The notes under the pieces are model-generated. The model did no database searches and had not been told where the DNA came from. It was given only the letters and a program-made list of their open reading frames with translations. Source: Candidatus Nanopelagicales bacterium (lineage in GTDB: Bacteria; Actinomycetota; Actinomycetes; S36-B12). From it: 64,000 bases of DNA. Shown here one piece after another: positions 9,332-17,812 of the stretch. Positions within the stretch are counted from its first letter, which is position 1. Each line of letters begins with the position of its first letter. The DNA lies in contig JAPKAV010000001.1 in NCBI GenBank assembly GCA_028825115.1, positions 62,001-126,000 on the forward strand. Direction: 5' to 3'. The translations under genes and the position numbers were made by a program.

Positions 9332-10324
9332 CTAGTTGAGCTCGATCAAGTCACGTAATTCCTGAACACTGAGCCATTGGTCATTCGTGTTGGAACTGTA
9401 GGAAAAACCGTGAGGCACGGAATCACCGACCGATTCCTTGAACCACCATTCTTTAATGGTGGGTTGAACAACAAAGCGATCGTCTTGGCGGATTGTCCGA
9501 TAACTGTCGTCCGCAGCAATCATTTCCTCGTGGAGCTTTTCCCCGGGCCGAACTCCTACCTCGTAGGTATCTGAACCCGGTGCTATTGCCTCGACTAAGT
9601 CAGTGATTTTCATGCTGGGAATTCGAGGGACGTACAGTTCGCCGCCCTGCATAGTGTCAAATGAATTAATCACGAATTTGACTGCTTGGGGCAGGGTGAT
9701 CCAGAAGCGGGTCATGCGTGGATCAGTGATGGGGAGTGGCTTATCCTCAGCGACCAGGCGACGGAAGAAAGGAATGACCGAACCGCGGCTACCCATCACA
9801 TTTCCGTAGCGAACAACAGACATTGTGGTCCCAAAACTGTAGCTGTAATTATTTGCAGTGACGAAAAGTTTGTCGGCGGTTAGCTTGGTAGCTCCATAAA
9901 GGTTGATGGGTGAAGAAGCTTTGTCAGTTGACAGTGCCACAACTTTCTTGACACCGGTTTCAATCGCAGCGTCAATAACATTCTGACTTCCCAAGATATT
10001 TGTCTTGACGAATTCAAATGGGTTGTATTCGGCTGTATCTACTTGCTTAAGCGCAGCCGCATGAACAACGTAATCAACCCCGTGAAATGCGCGAATAAGC
10101 CGGTCTTTGTCGCGAATGTCCCCGAGGAACCAGCGCAGCCGTGGGTCTGAACCTCCCAGTTCCTCAGCAAACTCGGCTCGCATCTCTGACTGCTTGAGCT
10201 CATCTCGGGAGATGATCGCTATTCGGCGTGGATCGTGGTGGGCAATGATCTCACGAATAAATGCCTTGCCGAATGATCCGGTGCCACCGGTTACGAGAAT
10301 GGACGAGTTCTCAAGGATTGACAT
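9332..10324 (-). CDS. pseB: UDP-GlcNAc 4,6-dehydratase (inverting)
   Basis: First step of pseudaminic acid synthesis: dehydrates UDP-GlcNAc and inverts C5. 330 aa, SDR fold: GGTGSFGKAF at residue 13 binds NADP; WFLGDIRDKDRL near 65; HAAALKQVDTAEYNPFE near 87-103 and INLYGATKLTADKLF near 140 carry the active-site residues; RYGNVMGSRGSVIPFF is a PseB hallmark. It is preceded by pseF with a 9 bp gap and followed by pseC after 5 bp. The ATG has only a weak AAGGG in front, consistent with translation in an operon. Confidence 0.95.
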   Translation of the reverse strand: MSILENSSILVTGGTGSFGKAFIREIIAHHDPRRIAIISRDELKQSEMRAEFAEELGGSDPRLRWFLGDIRDKDRLIRAFHGVDYVVHAAALKQVDTAEYNPFEFVKTNILGSQNVIDAAIETGVKKVVALSTDKASSPINLYGATKLTADKLFVTANNYSYSFGTTMSVVRYGNVMGSRGSVIPFFRRLVAEDKPLPITDPRMTRFWITLPQAVKFVINSFDTMQGGELYVPRIPSMKITDLVEAIAPGSDTYEVGVRPGEKLHEEMIAADDSYRTIRQDDRFVVQPTIKEWWFKESVGDSVPHGFSYSSNTNDQWLSVQELRDLIELN

Positions 10325-10333
10325 TGTTCAAGG

Positions 10334-11056
10334 TTACCCTTGCTGGCCTTGGAGTTCGCTAATGACCACTTCTGCGCGTGACCAGTCACTTTCGGTATCA
10401 AGGTCAACGCTGCGCCAGGCCGGCAAAACGCAGCCCTGCGCTCGAGTGAGGACCGGCTGTGGGCTGTACCAGTCTTGAGCAAATCCCCAGATAAAAGCCC
10501 CGGCATCAAAGTAGTGAACGGGTAAATCTTGGGTCCTGGTGGATGCGAATTGGGGTGAAACGGACAGGAGTTGAGAGTTTTTGGTAAGACTCAGGGCCCG
10601 CTCAATGGGGTGCGGGTACTCAACGACCCCGGTTACCAATCTGGAGGTGTTTTCAGCCGAGGAGTCAATCAATTGACTAAAGCCCCGCGCGAAATCTGCT
10701 GGATCAAGCGTCACCGCGGTTGCGTACAGGCAGGCAAAAGGGGTGGAGCCTTGAATTAGCCCAAGTTCGTGCAAGTGCGCCAAAGCATGCTTAATCACTG
10801 GCAAAAGGGGCGTATGGTCGTCCGCTAGGTCATTAGGTCGATCAATGACCTGGACCCCGAGTGAGCGAGCTAGGGTGGCGATTTCTGCCGAGTCGGTGCT
10901 CACGAAGATGTGCCCGCCCACTTTGCTGGCCCTGGCAATCGCAATTGTCCGTTCCAGTACGGGGATTCCGGCTAGAAGTCGGGTGTTTTTACCAGGGATC
11001 CGTTTGGAGCCGCCCCGGGCTGGGATTACGACTGTTGGCTCCGTTGGCTCTGACAC
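10334..11056 (-). CDS. pseF: CMP-pseudaminic acid cytidylyltransferase
   Basis: Activates the finished nonulosonate with CTP. 240 aa, normal for PseF/NeuA: ARGGSKRIPGKN at residue 13 is the CTP-binding loop; VSTDSAEIATLA, RPNDLADDHTP and the late DLDTESDWSRAE match the family. It is the first gene of the minus-strand pse operon. The GTG start has no clear Shine-Dalgarno site but a TAGGCT box 6 nt upstream, suggesting a leaderless transcript. Only 39 bp separate it from the divergent glycosyltransferase gene. PseF is favoured over CMP-Leg synthase by its neighbours pseB and pseC. Confidence 0.9.
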   Translation of the reverse strand: MSEPTEPTVVIPARGGSKRIPGKNTRLLAGIPVLERTIAIARASKVGGHIFVSTDSAEIATLARSLGVQVIDRPNDLADDHTPLLPVIKHALAHLHELGLIQGSTPFACLYATAVTLDPADFARGFSQLIDSSAENTSRLVTGVVEYPHPIERALSLTKNSQLLSVSPQFASTRTQDLPVHYFDAGAFIWGFAQDWYSPQPVLTRAQGCVLPAWRSVDLDTESDWSRAEVVISELQGQQG

Positions 11057-11062
11057 GGGCCT

Positions 11063-11068
11063 AGCCTA
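11063..11068 (-). promoter_or_regulatory. -10 box TAGGCT of leaderless pseF promoter
   Basis: On the minus strand TAGGCT ends exactly 6 nt before GTG 11056, so transcription would start at or next to the start codon. The spacing is repeated at many other genes here. No convincing -35 was seen. Confidence 0.5.
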
Positions 11069-11083
11069 CGCTGACGATGACGC

Positions 11084-11089
11084 TAACCT
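11084..11089 (+). promoter_or_regulatory. -10 box TAACCT of leaderless promoter
   Basis: TAACCT ends 6 nt before GTG 11096. It lies back to back with the pseF box 15 bp away, so the two divergent promoters are packed into 39 bp. Confidence 0.5.
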
Positions 11090-11095
11090 GAGCTA

Positions 11096-12259
11096 GTGGA
11101 GGAAGAAGCTCAGTTGGCCAGTGGCTTCAATCCCCCTGAGCAGCACCGCTTGTGGCGTGACGTTTTACTGCCTCGATCCGTTATTCCGCTCTATTGGTTC
11201 TACAAAACGGCACTTCTGCCTTCATTCCTGCTGGGAAAAAAACCAAGGGTGATTGAAAGTGTCGCAATTGAGTCCGGAAAAGTTGGCTGGACCCACGTCT
11301 ACTACGAAGAACTTGAAGGAGCTGCGGGGGACTTTTTTGGTCCAGATCACGTAATACGACAGGTAATTGACCGGGATATTTCCTACTTCCCACAGTTCAG
11401 GGCACATCAACGGCATCAAAATCCAAGCCTGCTCATCATTGATGTTCGGACTCCAACCCAAAGTTGGCGAGCTGCTCTGCTGGAAACCTTCCGTATGACG
11501 CACTTGCTGCTGCGACAAGGGATTACGCCACTGGTGGTTTTAACCGATGCTTATTACAGGAGGCACCGCTGGCAGGCAGCTGTCCTCACCGCCTATCGCG
11601 GGAGCGTGGTGACATTTTCAGCCAAGGAGATCGTGCAGAAGATATTCCCACACGATCGAATTGCTGGAGCGCTGTTTATGCCAATTAGTAAAAAGCGCTT
11701 GAACTGGTTAAAAGAACAGAAAAGTCAAAGAACAAAGACGACGCCAATACCAAAGATCACATTTATTGGTTCCATGTACTCGCCTAGAGAAGAATTTCTG
11801 GACTTGGTAAAAACTCGGTTAGCGAATGAGGGAATTGATCTCGAAATTAATGGCGACAAGGCTGGCACCAGCAATGATCGGTATTGGGCTAAATTGCTCG
11901 ATGCAGACATTATTTTGACAACCACCTTGCAAGGTCCACAACGGTCCTATATGGATTGGGTTTGGGTGAGACAAGCAGTATTTCGATACTCCGAAACGCT
12001 CGCTGCTGGCACCGCCCTAGTTGCCGGGCCGGTTGATGGTGGATATACATATTTTGACAAATTCCGAGACTTCCTTGAGTATCAAAGCGTAGATGACTGC
12101 GTGGACGCGTTGCTTCAACTTGCAAGGGATCCAGAGCTATTGGAGGCGGTCAGTTCACAAGGACACAAGACAGTCAGCGGGTATGTAAACACTGGTAGAT
12201 TCTGGCGTGATGTGTTAACTCAAAACTCTCTCCCACCTAAGCCAATGTCAGCGGAATAG
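11096..12259 (+). CDS. GT-B-type glycosyltransferase-like protein
   Basis: 387 aa, not assigned to a named family with certainty. The C-terminal half has GT-B features: KITFIGSMYSPREEFLDLV near 222, a later YSETLAAGTALVAGPVDGG acceptor/nucleotide loop near 300, and ARDPELLEAVSSQGHKTV near the end, as in glycosyl_transferase group 1-like proteins. The N-terminal half lacks a signal peptide. The start GTG 11096 fits the TAACCT box. The 3' end overlaps the convergent methyltransferase gene by 23 bp. Role inferred as a cytoplasmic transferase assembling the surface glycan. Confidence 0.65.
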   Translation: MEEEAQLASGFNPPEQHRLWRDVLLPRSVIPLYWFYKTALLPSFLLGKKPRVIESVAIESGKVGWTHVYYEELEGAAGDFFGPDHVIRQVIDRDISYFPQFRAHQRHQNPSLLIIDVRTPTQSWRAALLETFRMTHLLLRQGITPLVVLTDAYYRRHRWQAAVLTAYRGSVVTFSAKEIVQKIFPHDRIAGALFMPISKKRLNWLKEQKSQRTKTTPIPKITFIGSMYSPREEFLDLVKTRLANEGIDLEINGDKAGTSNDRYWAKLLDADIILTTTLQGPQRSYMDWVWVRQAVFRYSETLAAGTALVAGPVDGGYTYFDKFRDFLEYQSVDDCVDALLQLARDPELLEAVSSQGHKTVSGYVNTGRFWRDVLTQNSLPPKPMSAE

Positions 12260-13100
12260 TAGACAGCGAAACACCAATGCCAGCACCGGGGTACCAGTGA
12301 TTTGCGGGAACTTCACCAAAAAATAAATAGGAACGTCCGTGTTGCCGAGAAAAATCATTGAGTTTCGTATTTGTATGACTGTTATCACCAAGGATTATTG
12401 AACTTCTCGCTAGCAGTGGCAAAATGGTTTCGTATTCCCGGGATTCATACTCAGCGCTGTGATCACTGTCGTTGATAAAGAAATCAATTGGTGTAGAAAT
12501 TTTGCTCAGAGTGGTGATCGAATCACCATAAGCAATTTCACCTTCTTGCGCGTACCGGCCAGTAAAAAGGACCCCGGCCCCAGGATCAATATCCGTGCCC
12601 AAATAACGACCAGGTGATCCGTCAACTCGGTTGCGAATTAGGGCGCTTGTGAGCACGCATGCTCCAACACCATGGTGCACCCCAGTTTCAACAATCATCT
12701 TGGGCTTGAGTATTCGCACCAGTGCGTACCAACCGATCCGCCGTCCGTAGGCCAATTTGGCGTCTCGCATTTTGGGGTTGACCGCCCAAGTGTGTGCAAG
12801 GTGCTCGCGCAGATGGGAATCTGTGTGAATTTCCTCTAGGTATTCGTCAATCAACGCAGGAGAAGCACCGCTAATTGCGGCGATTAAGGAACCGAGCTCT
12901 TGTAGATTGTCAGGCGTTAAGTCGTAATAAAAGTTATCTGACTCCGTGTGTTGCCCGATCCAATCTCTGGCCAGTCGTTGTCTGGGCTGTAAGTAGGGAT
13001 CCACAATTTTACGTCTAGCTCGCTTGTGATTGATGGGTAATGCCTCCCATTTCTGGTAGGCGCGCCTGGCAAGTGGTCGAAATCGCGAATCAAAACTCAT
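12237..13100 (-). CDS. Class I SAM-dependent methyltransferase
   Basis: 287 aa. Motif I is MIVETGVHHGVGACVLTSAL near residue 128 followed by YLGTDIDPGAG; PIDFFINDSDHSAEYESREY near 200 resembles the acidic metal/SAM region of Methyltransf_24 proteins; HWYPGAGIGVS lies at the C-terminus. GGTGG about 5 nt before ATG 13100 is a reasonable ribosome site. It lies 82 bp behind the DUF6492 gene on the same strand. Substrate unknown, probably a sugar hydroxyl. Confidence 0.75.
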   Translation of the reverse strand: MSFDSRFRPLARRAYQKWEALPINHKRARRKIVDPYLQPRQRLARDWIGQHTESDNFYYDLTPDNLQELGSLIAAISGASPALIDEYLEEIHTDSHLREHLAHTWAVNPKMRDAKLAYGRRIGWYALVRILKPKMIVETGVHHGVGACVLTSALIRNRVDGSPGRYLGTDIDPGAGVLFTGRYAQEGEIAYGDSITTLSKISTPIDFFINDSDHSAEYESREYETILPLLARSSIILGDNSHTNTKLNDFSRQHGRSYLFFGEVPANHWYPGAGIGVSLSTIPLTLA

Positions 13101-13182
13101 GTATCCACCAACTCATTTTTTTAGTGTGTTATTCAAAAAAACCGCAGTGTGGAAAGGTTACATCACAAAAACCTGATGACCC

Positions 13183-14181
13183 TTACGGCACCCGATTCAC
13201 AAGTGCTCGCAACACCGGGAGTTTTAGCAGTTGGGCCCCTATCCACACCCGCATCGATCGCAAAGGACGTTTTTCAACCAAAACGCGTTGCGTGAAGCGC
13301 CGAGCGAACGCTGTGAACAGGTCACCAAAGCTTATGTAGGAAGCTAGCAGCTGGGTAGGCGAAGTATTCGTAGAAAGGACCCCATCGCCGCGAGAATAGT
13401 TCGAATTCACCACCACCGCGACGTAACCACGAGCGATATCTTCAGTTTTGACTTCACGCAGTAGGTAGTCCAAATGTTGCGTTGAATTGTGAAAAGTCTT
13501 CACAATCGGCTCGCGAGGAACAATTTCAATCACGCCGGTATGCAGGAGCCACGTGTTGTACCAAGTCGGTTCGTAAGGCGAAATGGCGAGGGCATCCTGG
13601 TAACCCCAGCCACGTGGCCGCAAAAAATCTGTGACGAAAGACTGAAGAACCTGAGCTGAAAAAACTGCATGGCCATGTACGGTTAGCAACCAACGGCCCC
13701 GATAGCCAATTTCGCGTTTGATCTTTTCCAAAGACTTGATGCGGCTTTGCCACGTGTCAACAAAGTAACCGGGTTCAGACTGAAGCTCGCGGTCTTCGGT
13801 GAGAAAAGTGAAGGGAACCCCGGGCAGCGCCATGAAGTCAGTTCTACCAAAATCTCTAATGAACTCAGCGTCTGAATCAACACATAAGTAGTTGTCGCAC
13901 ACACCAAGTTCCCAGAATGCAAGTTTGATTATTTCTTGGTTAATGTAGCCGGGGCTGAAACCAGCTGTGTCCTGGTGAACCAGATGCTCTGCGAACAGGT
14001 TCTCGCTCAGAATCTTGATGTGGTCGCTGTTGTTCTGACTGAATTGAGGTAAATCTACTTCAGGTACTACAACGTAGACTGGCAGTAAGTCCACGTTGTG
14101 AACGTTTATTGACGCAATAAGGCGTTGGGCATACTCGAAGTCACCTGAGTAACTCTTGACGAGTATGCCGAGTTCAGTCAT
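13183..14181 (-). CDS. DUF6492-family putative glycosyltransferase (paralogue)
   Basis: 332 aa, a paralogue of the protein at 6759-7685, sharing PGYINQEIIKLAF, YLCVDSDAEFI, FTFLTEDRELQ, ISPYEPTWYN and DIARGYVAVVVNS. It has a C-terminal extension of about 30 basic and hydrophobic residues absent from the other copy (KRPLRSMRVWIGAQLLKLPV), possibly membrane-associating. Its ATG overlaps the TIGR04325-type methyltransferase gene by 8 bp, so the two are coupled. Each copy sits beside a methyltransferase, suggesting duplication of a methyltransferase/DUF6492 module. Confidence 0.75.
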   Translation of the reverse strand: MTELGILVKSYSGDFEYAQRLIASINVHNVDLLPVYVVVPEVDLPQFSQNNSDHIKILSENLFAEHLVHQDTAGFSPGYINQEIIKLAFWELGVCDNYLCVDSDAEFIRDFGRTDFMALPGVPFTFLTEDRELQSEPGYFVDTWQSRIKSLEKIKREIGYRGRWLLTVHGHAVFSAQVLQSFVTDFLRPRGWGYQDALAISPYEPTWYNTWLLHTGVIEIVPREPIVKTFHNSTQHLDYLLREVKTEDIARGYVAVVVNSNYSRGDGVLSTNTSPTQLLASYISFGDLFTAFARRFTQRVLVEKRPLRSMRVWIGAQLLKLPVLRALVNRVP

Positions 14182-14992
14182 GATTTTTCCGCCGCGCTAT
14201 TAAGCCATCCCAGGAAAAGTGAACACCCTTTTTCGTGTTCCCCTCGGGTTCGATCCCGGCAAACTCAGAAACGATCTCCCAGCCGGCAAGTTGATCGCGT
14301 AACCAGGGTCGTGAAAAAATCCAGGATGGGTAGCTGCTCGAGTAAATATGCTTAGGTACGACCTGCAAAGCGGCAATATTTGCGTGCAAGTCACTCATGG
14401 GAGTTCGGTCAATAATCAGATAATTCGCTGGGGTTGCCAGTAATTCTTGCAAAGTCTGTTCAGCATTTGGCAAGTACTGCAAGACACTAGATAGCAGAAT
14501 TACATTGGGAGAAGCGGACTCTAGATATTGAGTGACGTTGGGAAAGAAGTCAACGCAGTCCTGATTCAGACTATTTCCAACAGCAACGAACGCTGGCTGC
14601 TCAATCACGCTCCATGAAACTTTTCCACCGGAAAGAAACTCGCGGTGTTGCCAATAAAGGGATCCGAGTGAGCCACCAAAATCTAGCACTCTCAATTCTC
14701 CTTCACGGGCAGCAACTTCCAGCAATCCCGCTAGTACGGGCCAGCGATATTGCGGGGCAGTGAATACAACACCGTCACGCTCAAAAGCCGCTTCCCCACT
14801 CAATACGGCGGCGGTGCTCGCCTGAACCCGAGTAAGAATTTCACCAGCACCGTATCCGGAACCCTGAGTTGCAGCGTTCTCCCACGACGGGAAGGTGTCG
14901 TCAAATTGAGTCCGATGACGACTTCGCCGATTCGCCCAGTCACTCACACCTGCAGGTACCAGCCAGGATCGCCAGTTCACTTTATCCGTCAT
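14174..14992 (-). CDS. TIGR04325-type putative methyltransferase
   Basis: 272 aa from ATG 14992; the frame continues to 15058 but would then overlap the upstream gene by 50 bp, so the shorter start is preferred. The N-terminal SGYGAGEILTRVQASTAAV and GEAAFERDGVVF match the family pattern. LRVLDFGGSLGSLYWQHREF near 98 is SAM motif I, and NVILLSSVLQYLPNAEQTL near 160 is the post-motif strand. Function in the family is inferred as methylation of glycans. A second, shorter relative lies at 51682-52443. Confidence 0.75.
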   Translation of the reverse strand: MTDKVNWRSWLVPAGVSDWANRRSRHRTQFDDTFPSWENAATQGSGYGAGEILTRVQASTAAVLSGEAAFERDGVVFTAPQYRWPVLAGLLEVAAREGELRVLDFGGSLGSLYWQHREFLSGGKVSWSVIEQPAFVAVGNSLNQDCVDFFPNVTQYLESASPNVILLSSVLQYLPNAEQTLQELLATPANYLIIDRTPMSDLHANIAALQVVPKHIYSSSYPSWIFSRPWLRDQLAGWEIVSEFAGIEPEGNTKKGVHFSWDGLIARRKNHD

Positions 14993-15008
14993 GCTGCTTT
15001 CATCAACT

Positions 15009-16937
15009 TCATTGTTCCAAAGGTGGAAAACGACTGAGTAGGCCGCCAAGGGAATCAAGGCCTACTACCTGGCGATCCGCATCCAACAGGATCAGCGCAC
15101 GGCCTTGGATTTCCGGGCTTAGGGAACTGAACTGGGGGTGAACTTCGTTCCACATGCTCCGGTTTTGCAACCACTCATCTAACTCCCATCTCACAATCGG
15201 TGCCGCTAGAGTCTCCACGCTAGCAACACCGGCCAGCAATCTGGTGCAGGTGTAAATCAATTGTCCTTGTGGTAAGACGGTTGGAGCGGCTGCTCCGCGT
15301 GGCAGGGATACACAACCAATGGGAGTGCTTGACAGAGACTGATCTCCAGTGTCACGCACTTCAGCCGGGTACCAGTAAGGCGAGCCAGAGACATTGGGCC
15401 AGTTGGCGGGCTTGAGCTGTAGTACCGCCCGTGGGAAAAGTGTGTCCAGTGTCAACATGACAACAACAAGAACAACGGCGCTTACGCCCAGGAAGTTGAC
15501 CTTTGCCGAACCACGGTGAAAAATCATGAGTGCAAAGGGAAGGGAGCACACCAAAATGGGGAGGAATACGGCAAAACTAATTTTTAGGGACCCGTAGTTT
15601 GGTCCATCACCTACAGCCCAGAAATCCATAAAGGCTATGGCTAAAGAGTAGCCACCGGCTAAAACAATTGGAAGGAATGGAACAGCCCGACTGCGAGTGA
15701 ACAGGTTTTGCCCGACTCGTACCCAGACGAGTCCCAGAAGTGAAACTAACGCTAAAACAAGCAGCACGGTCGTTGTCTGTTCGGTGCCGCCTACGGCGCC
15801 AAAGAGAGGCAATGTTGGCGCTGTGATGGAGCGCACCGCAGCGACAACTCCACCGACGTTACCGCCAGCAGGAGTGGCGCTCACGCTGTCGACGCCAAGT
15901 GAATAGCGCAAAGCGCTATTCACAAATTGAATTGTTAAAATTCCGAAACTGAAACTAATCAGGAACCCAATCATGGAATCCTTGCGAGCCTTCCCGGTAC
16001 TGCGCAACACTCCTTGAGCGAAGTAAACCAGCGCACCTATCAAGGTCACTAGTGAAAGACCAGCGAGGGGGAACCACACCATGGCTGTTGCGACAACAGC
16101 CATGGTGGTGAGTAGGCGTGCTGGGAAACGCGAGATAGGAGCAAGGAACGCGCCGATCCACAAAACTAAGGCAATCAAGGTGAATTGAAGTGTGATGTGT
16201 CCGTAAGTCAGAAGAACCGCGCTGCTCGCGGTTAGAATCACAATGCTTAGTAGCGAGTAGAGCTTGGGAAGCTGGGCACCGCCCGTGATCTTGCGGTAAG
16301 TCTTCTCGGCTATGGGGGCTAAGGCGAATGGCGCAATAACTACGAAAAAGATTTGCGTGAAGATCATTGATCCAGCAGAAACCGCTACTTCGTTAACCGA
16401 GCCATACAGCAAGAAAGAAAGAGCGCCGATCAAAGTGGCGGCCAGTGACATGACGAGCAGCAGTGGTCCACCAACGTTGGCCCACGTGTCGATCACGCTC
16501 CCGTTAGCAAGCTGTGAAGTTGCATTGAGCCACTTAGCATTGTCTTCGGCTGCTGCCTTTTGGAAAAAATACCCCACGGAACTCAGGGGTGCTAAATCTC
16601 CGGGAGCAAGTAGCCGTGAAGCAAGAAATGCCACAGTGATCAAACTGGAGCCGCCGATCAATATCAAATTACTAGCCCGACTCCACAACGCCGAATCTCC
16701 TGCGAATCGACCGTAATAGAAGGAAATCCCCACCAACAGCAGTGCTGTTACTAAGAGCCACCATTGAGTCAAACCCAACGTGACCGACAGGGAATGATCG
16801 CTGAGAAACTGCAAAAAAGCCCCAGAAACTGTGACCGTAAACAGCGTGATAATAGCAAAACGAGCCATGGAGCGACTAGCAATAATTGCAAACGCGATAA
16901 GAGCAATAAAGCTAATGCCAAAGAGTAGATTGCTCAT
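15009..16937 (-). CDS. Large polytopic membrane protein, GT-C-like or unassigned
   Basis: 642 aa from ATG 16937, chosen because AAAGG precedes it and because longer starts would run into the divergent GT2 gene. Hydrophobic helices fill residues 1 to about 520 (more than ten segments), followed by a soluble C-terminal region of about 110 residues with a cysteine-containing GCVSLPRGAAAPT stretch and LDADRQVVGLDSLGG. No named family is recognised. Several membrane proteins in this window share the plan of many helices plus a short soluble tail, like GT-C enzymes using polyprenyl-phosphate sugars, but no catalytic motif can be named. It leads a short operon with the methyltransferase. Confidence 0.6.
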   Translation of the reverse strand: MSNLLFGISFIALIAFAIIASRSMARFAIITLFTVTVSGAFLQFLSDHSLSVTLGLTQWWLLVTALLLVGISFYYGRFAGDSALWSRASNLILIGGSSLITVAFLASRLLAPGDLAPLSSVGYFFQKAAAEDNAKWLNATSQLANGSVIDTWANVGGPLLLVMSLAATLIGALSFLLYGSVNEVAVSAGSMIFTQIFFVVIAPFALAPIAEKTYRKITGGAQLPKLYSLLSIVILTASSAVLLTYGHITLQFTLIALVLWIGAFLAPISRFPARLLTTMAVVATAMVWFPLAGLSLVTLIGALVYFAQGVLRSTGKARKDSMIGFLISFSFGILTIQFVNSALRYSLGVDSVSATPAGGNVGGVVAAVRSITAPTLPLFGAVGGTEQTTTVLLVLALVSLLGLVWVRVGQNLFTRSRAVPFLPIVLAGGYSLAIAFMDFWAVGDGPNYGSLKISFAVFLPILVCSLPFALMIFHRGSAKVNFLGVSAVVLVVVMLTLDTLFPRAVLQLKPANWPNVSGSPYWYPAEVRDTGDQSLSSTPIGCVSLPRGAAAPTVLPQGQLIYTCTRLLAGVASVETLAAPIVRWELDEWLQNRSMWNEVHPQFSSLSPEIQGRALILLDADRQVVGLDSLGGLLSRFPPLEQ

Positions 16938-17008
16938 AAGTCGCGCCTTTCTTTGACCCGGATTTCGAAGGTTAGTTCCTGAAAGCGTACTCGTAGATGG
17001 CATTCGAC

Positions 17009-17014
17009 TACAAT
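17009..17014 (+). promoter_or_regulatory. -10 box TACAAT deciding the GT2 start
   Basis: TACAAT ends 6 nt before GTG 17021, matching the other leaderless starts, whereas the upstream ATG 16997 has no such box or ribosome site. Confidence 0.5.
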
Positions 17015-17020
17015 TCCCAT

Positions 17021-17812
17021 GTGGCCAGCGAGGTGTTAATTGTTATTCCGACCTTGGGCCAGCGAGTCGACTTCCTCCGGCAGACTCTTGAATCGATCCG
17101 AAATCAAAGCGTTGAAGCGGATATCACGATTGTGACTCCTGAAACTGCCCAAGAAGCGAGGGGCTTGGCGCAGGAGTTCACGGCCAACGTCCTCGACGAC
17201 CCAGGGTCACTCCCTGCAGCAATCAATCTAGGGGTCTCCCAAGCACTGCCGCATCACCGTTATGTGAATTGGTTAGGAGACGACGACCTCCTAACAAAAG
17301 ACTCCCTGCAGGTTTGTGTGACAGCAATGTCAGCGCACCCCCGCGGTGCCCTGGTGTACGGAGCATGTCGCTATATCGACAACGCGGGTGGGGAACTGTG
17401 GGTCAGTAAGGCTGGCAAGTGGGCTGACCGAATACTTACTTGGGGACCGGACTTAATTCCTCAACCAGGAATGCTCATTAAAAAAAGTGCCTGGGACTCT
17501 GTGGGGGGAGTGGACGAAACTCTCAGCCATGCCTTTGATTTGGATTTGCTACTAAAACTGCGCAAGTTAGGGGACTTTGTGTCGGTGGGCACCATTGTTT
17601 CTTGTTTTCGCTGGCACCCTGATTCACTCACGGTGAGTGACCGCGGCAAATCATTGAATGAAAGTGAGGCGATTAAGCGCCGTTATTTGTCAGCCAGGCA
17701 GAACAAGTTCAAGTGGGTCTGGGAGCAACCGGTGCGAATTTCCACGAAGATTGCTGCTCAGCGATTGAACAAACGTGCCTATCGGCTGAGTGCGGCAAAA
17801 ACCGCAGGGTGA
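17021..17812 (+). CDS. Family 2 glycosyltransferase
   Basis: 263 aa from GTG 17021, giving MASEVLIVIPTLGQR, the usual beginning of a GT2 enzyme; an ATG at 16997 would add eight residues but would place the start in front of the TACAAT promoter box. The GT-A motifs are present: VLIVIPTLGQR at residue 5, YVNWLGDDDLLT near 82 with the metal-binding acidic triplet, and DETLSHAFDLDLLLKL near 165. The C-terminus is basic without membrane helices, so it is a soluble inner-face transferase. It overlaps the convergent PhyH gene by 34 bp. Donor and acceptor are unknown. Confidence 0.85.
   Translation: MASEVLIVIPTLGQRVDFLRQTLESIRNQSVEADITIVTPETAQEARGLAQEFTANVLDDPGSLPAAINLGVSQALPHHRYVNWLGDDDLLTKDSLQVCVTAMSAHPRGALVYGACRYIDNAGGELWVSKAGKWADRILTWGPDLIPQPGMLIKKSAWDSVGGVDETLSHAFDLDLLLKLRKLGDFVSVGTIVSCFRWHPDSLTVSDRGKSLNESEAIKRRYLSARQNKFKWVWEQPVRISTKIAAQRLNKRAYRLSAAKTAG

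Noticed and set aside
17791-17806. Small hairpin TGCGG-caaaaa-CCGCA at the end of the GT2 gene
   Set aside because: Only a 5 bp stem, inside two overlapping coding regions and without a U-tract; not convincing as a terminator.
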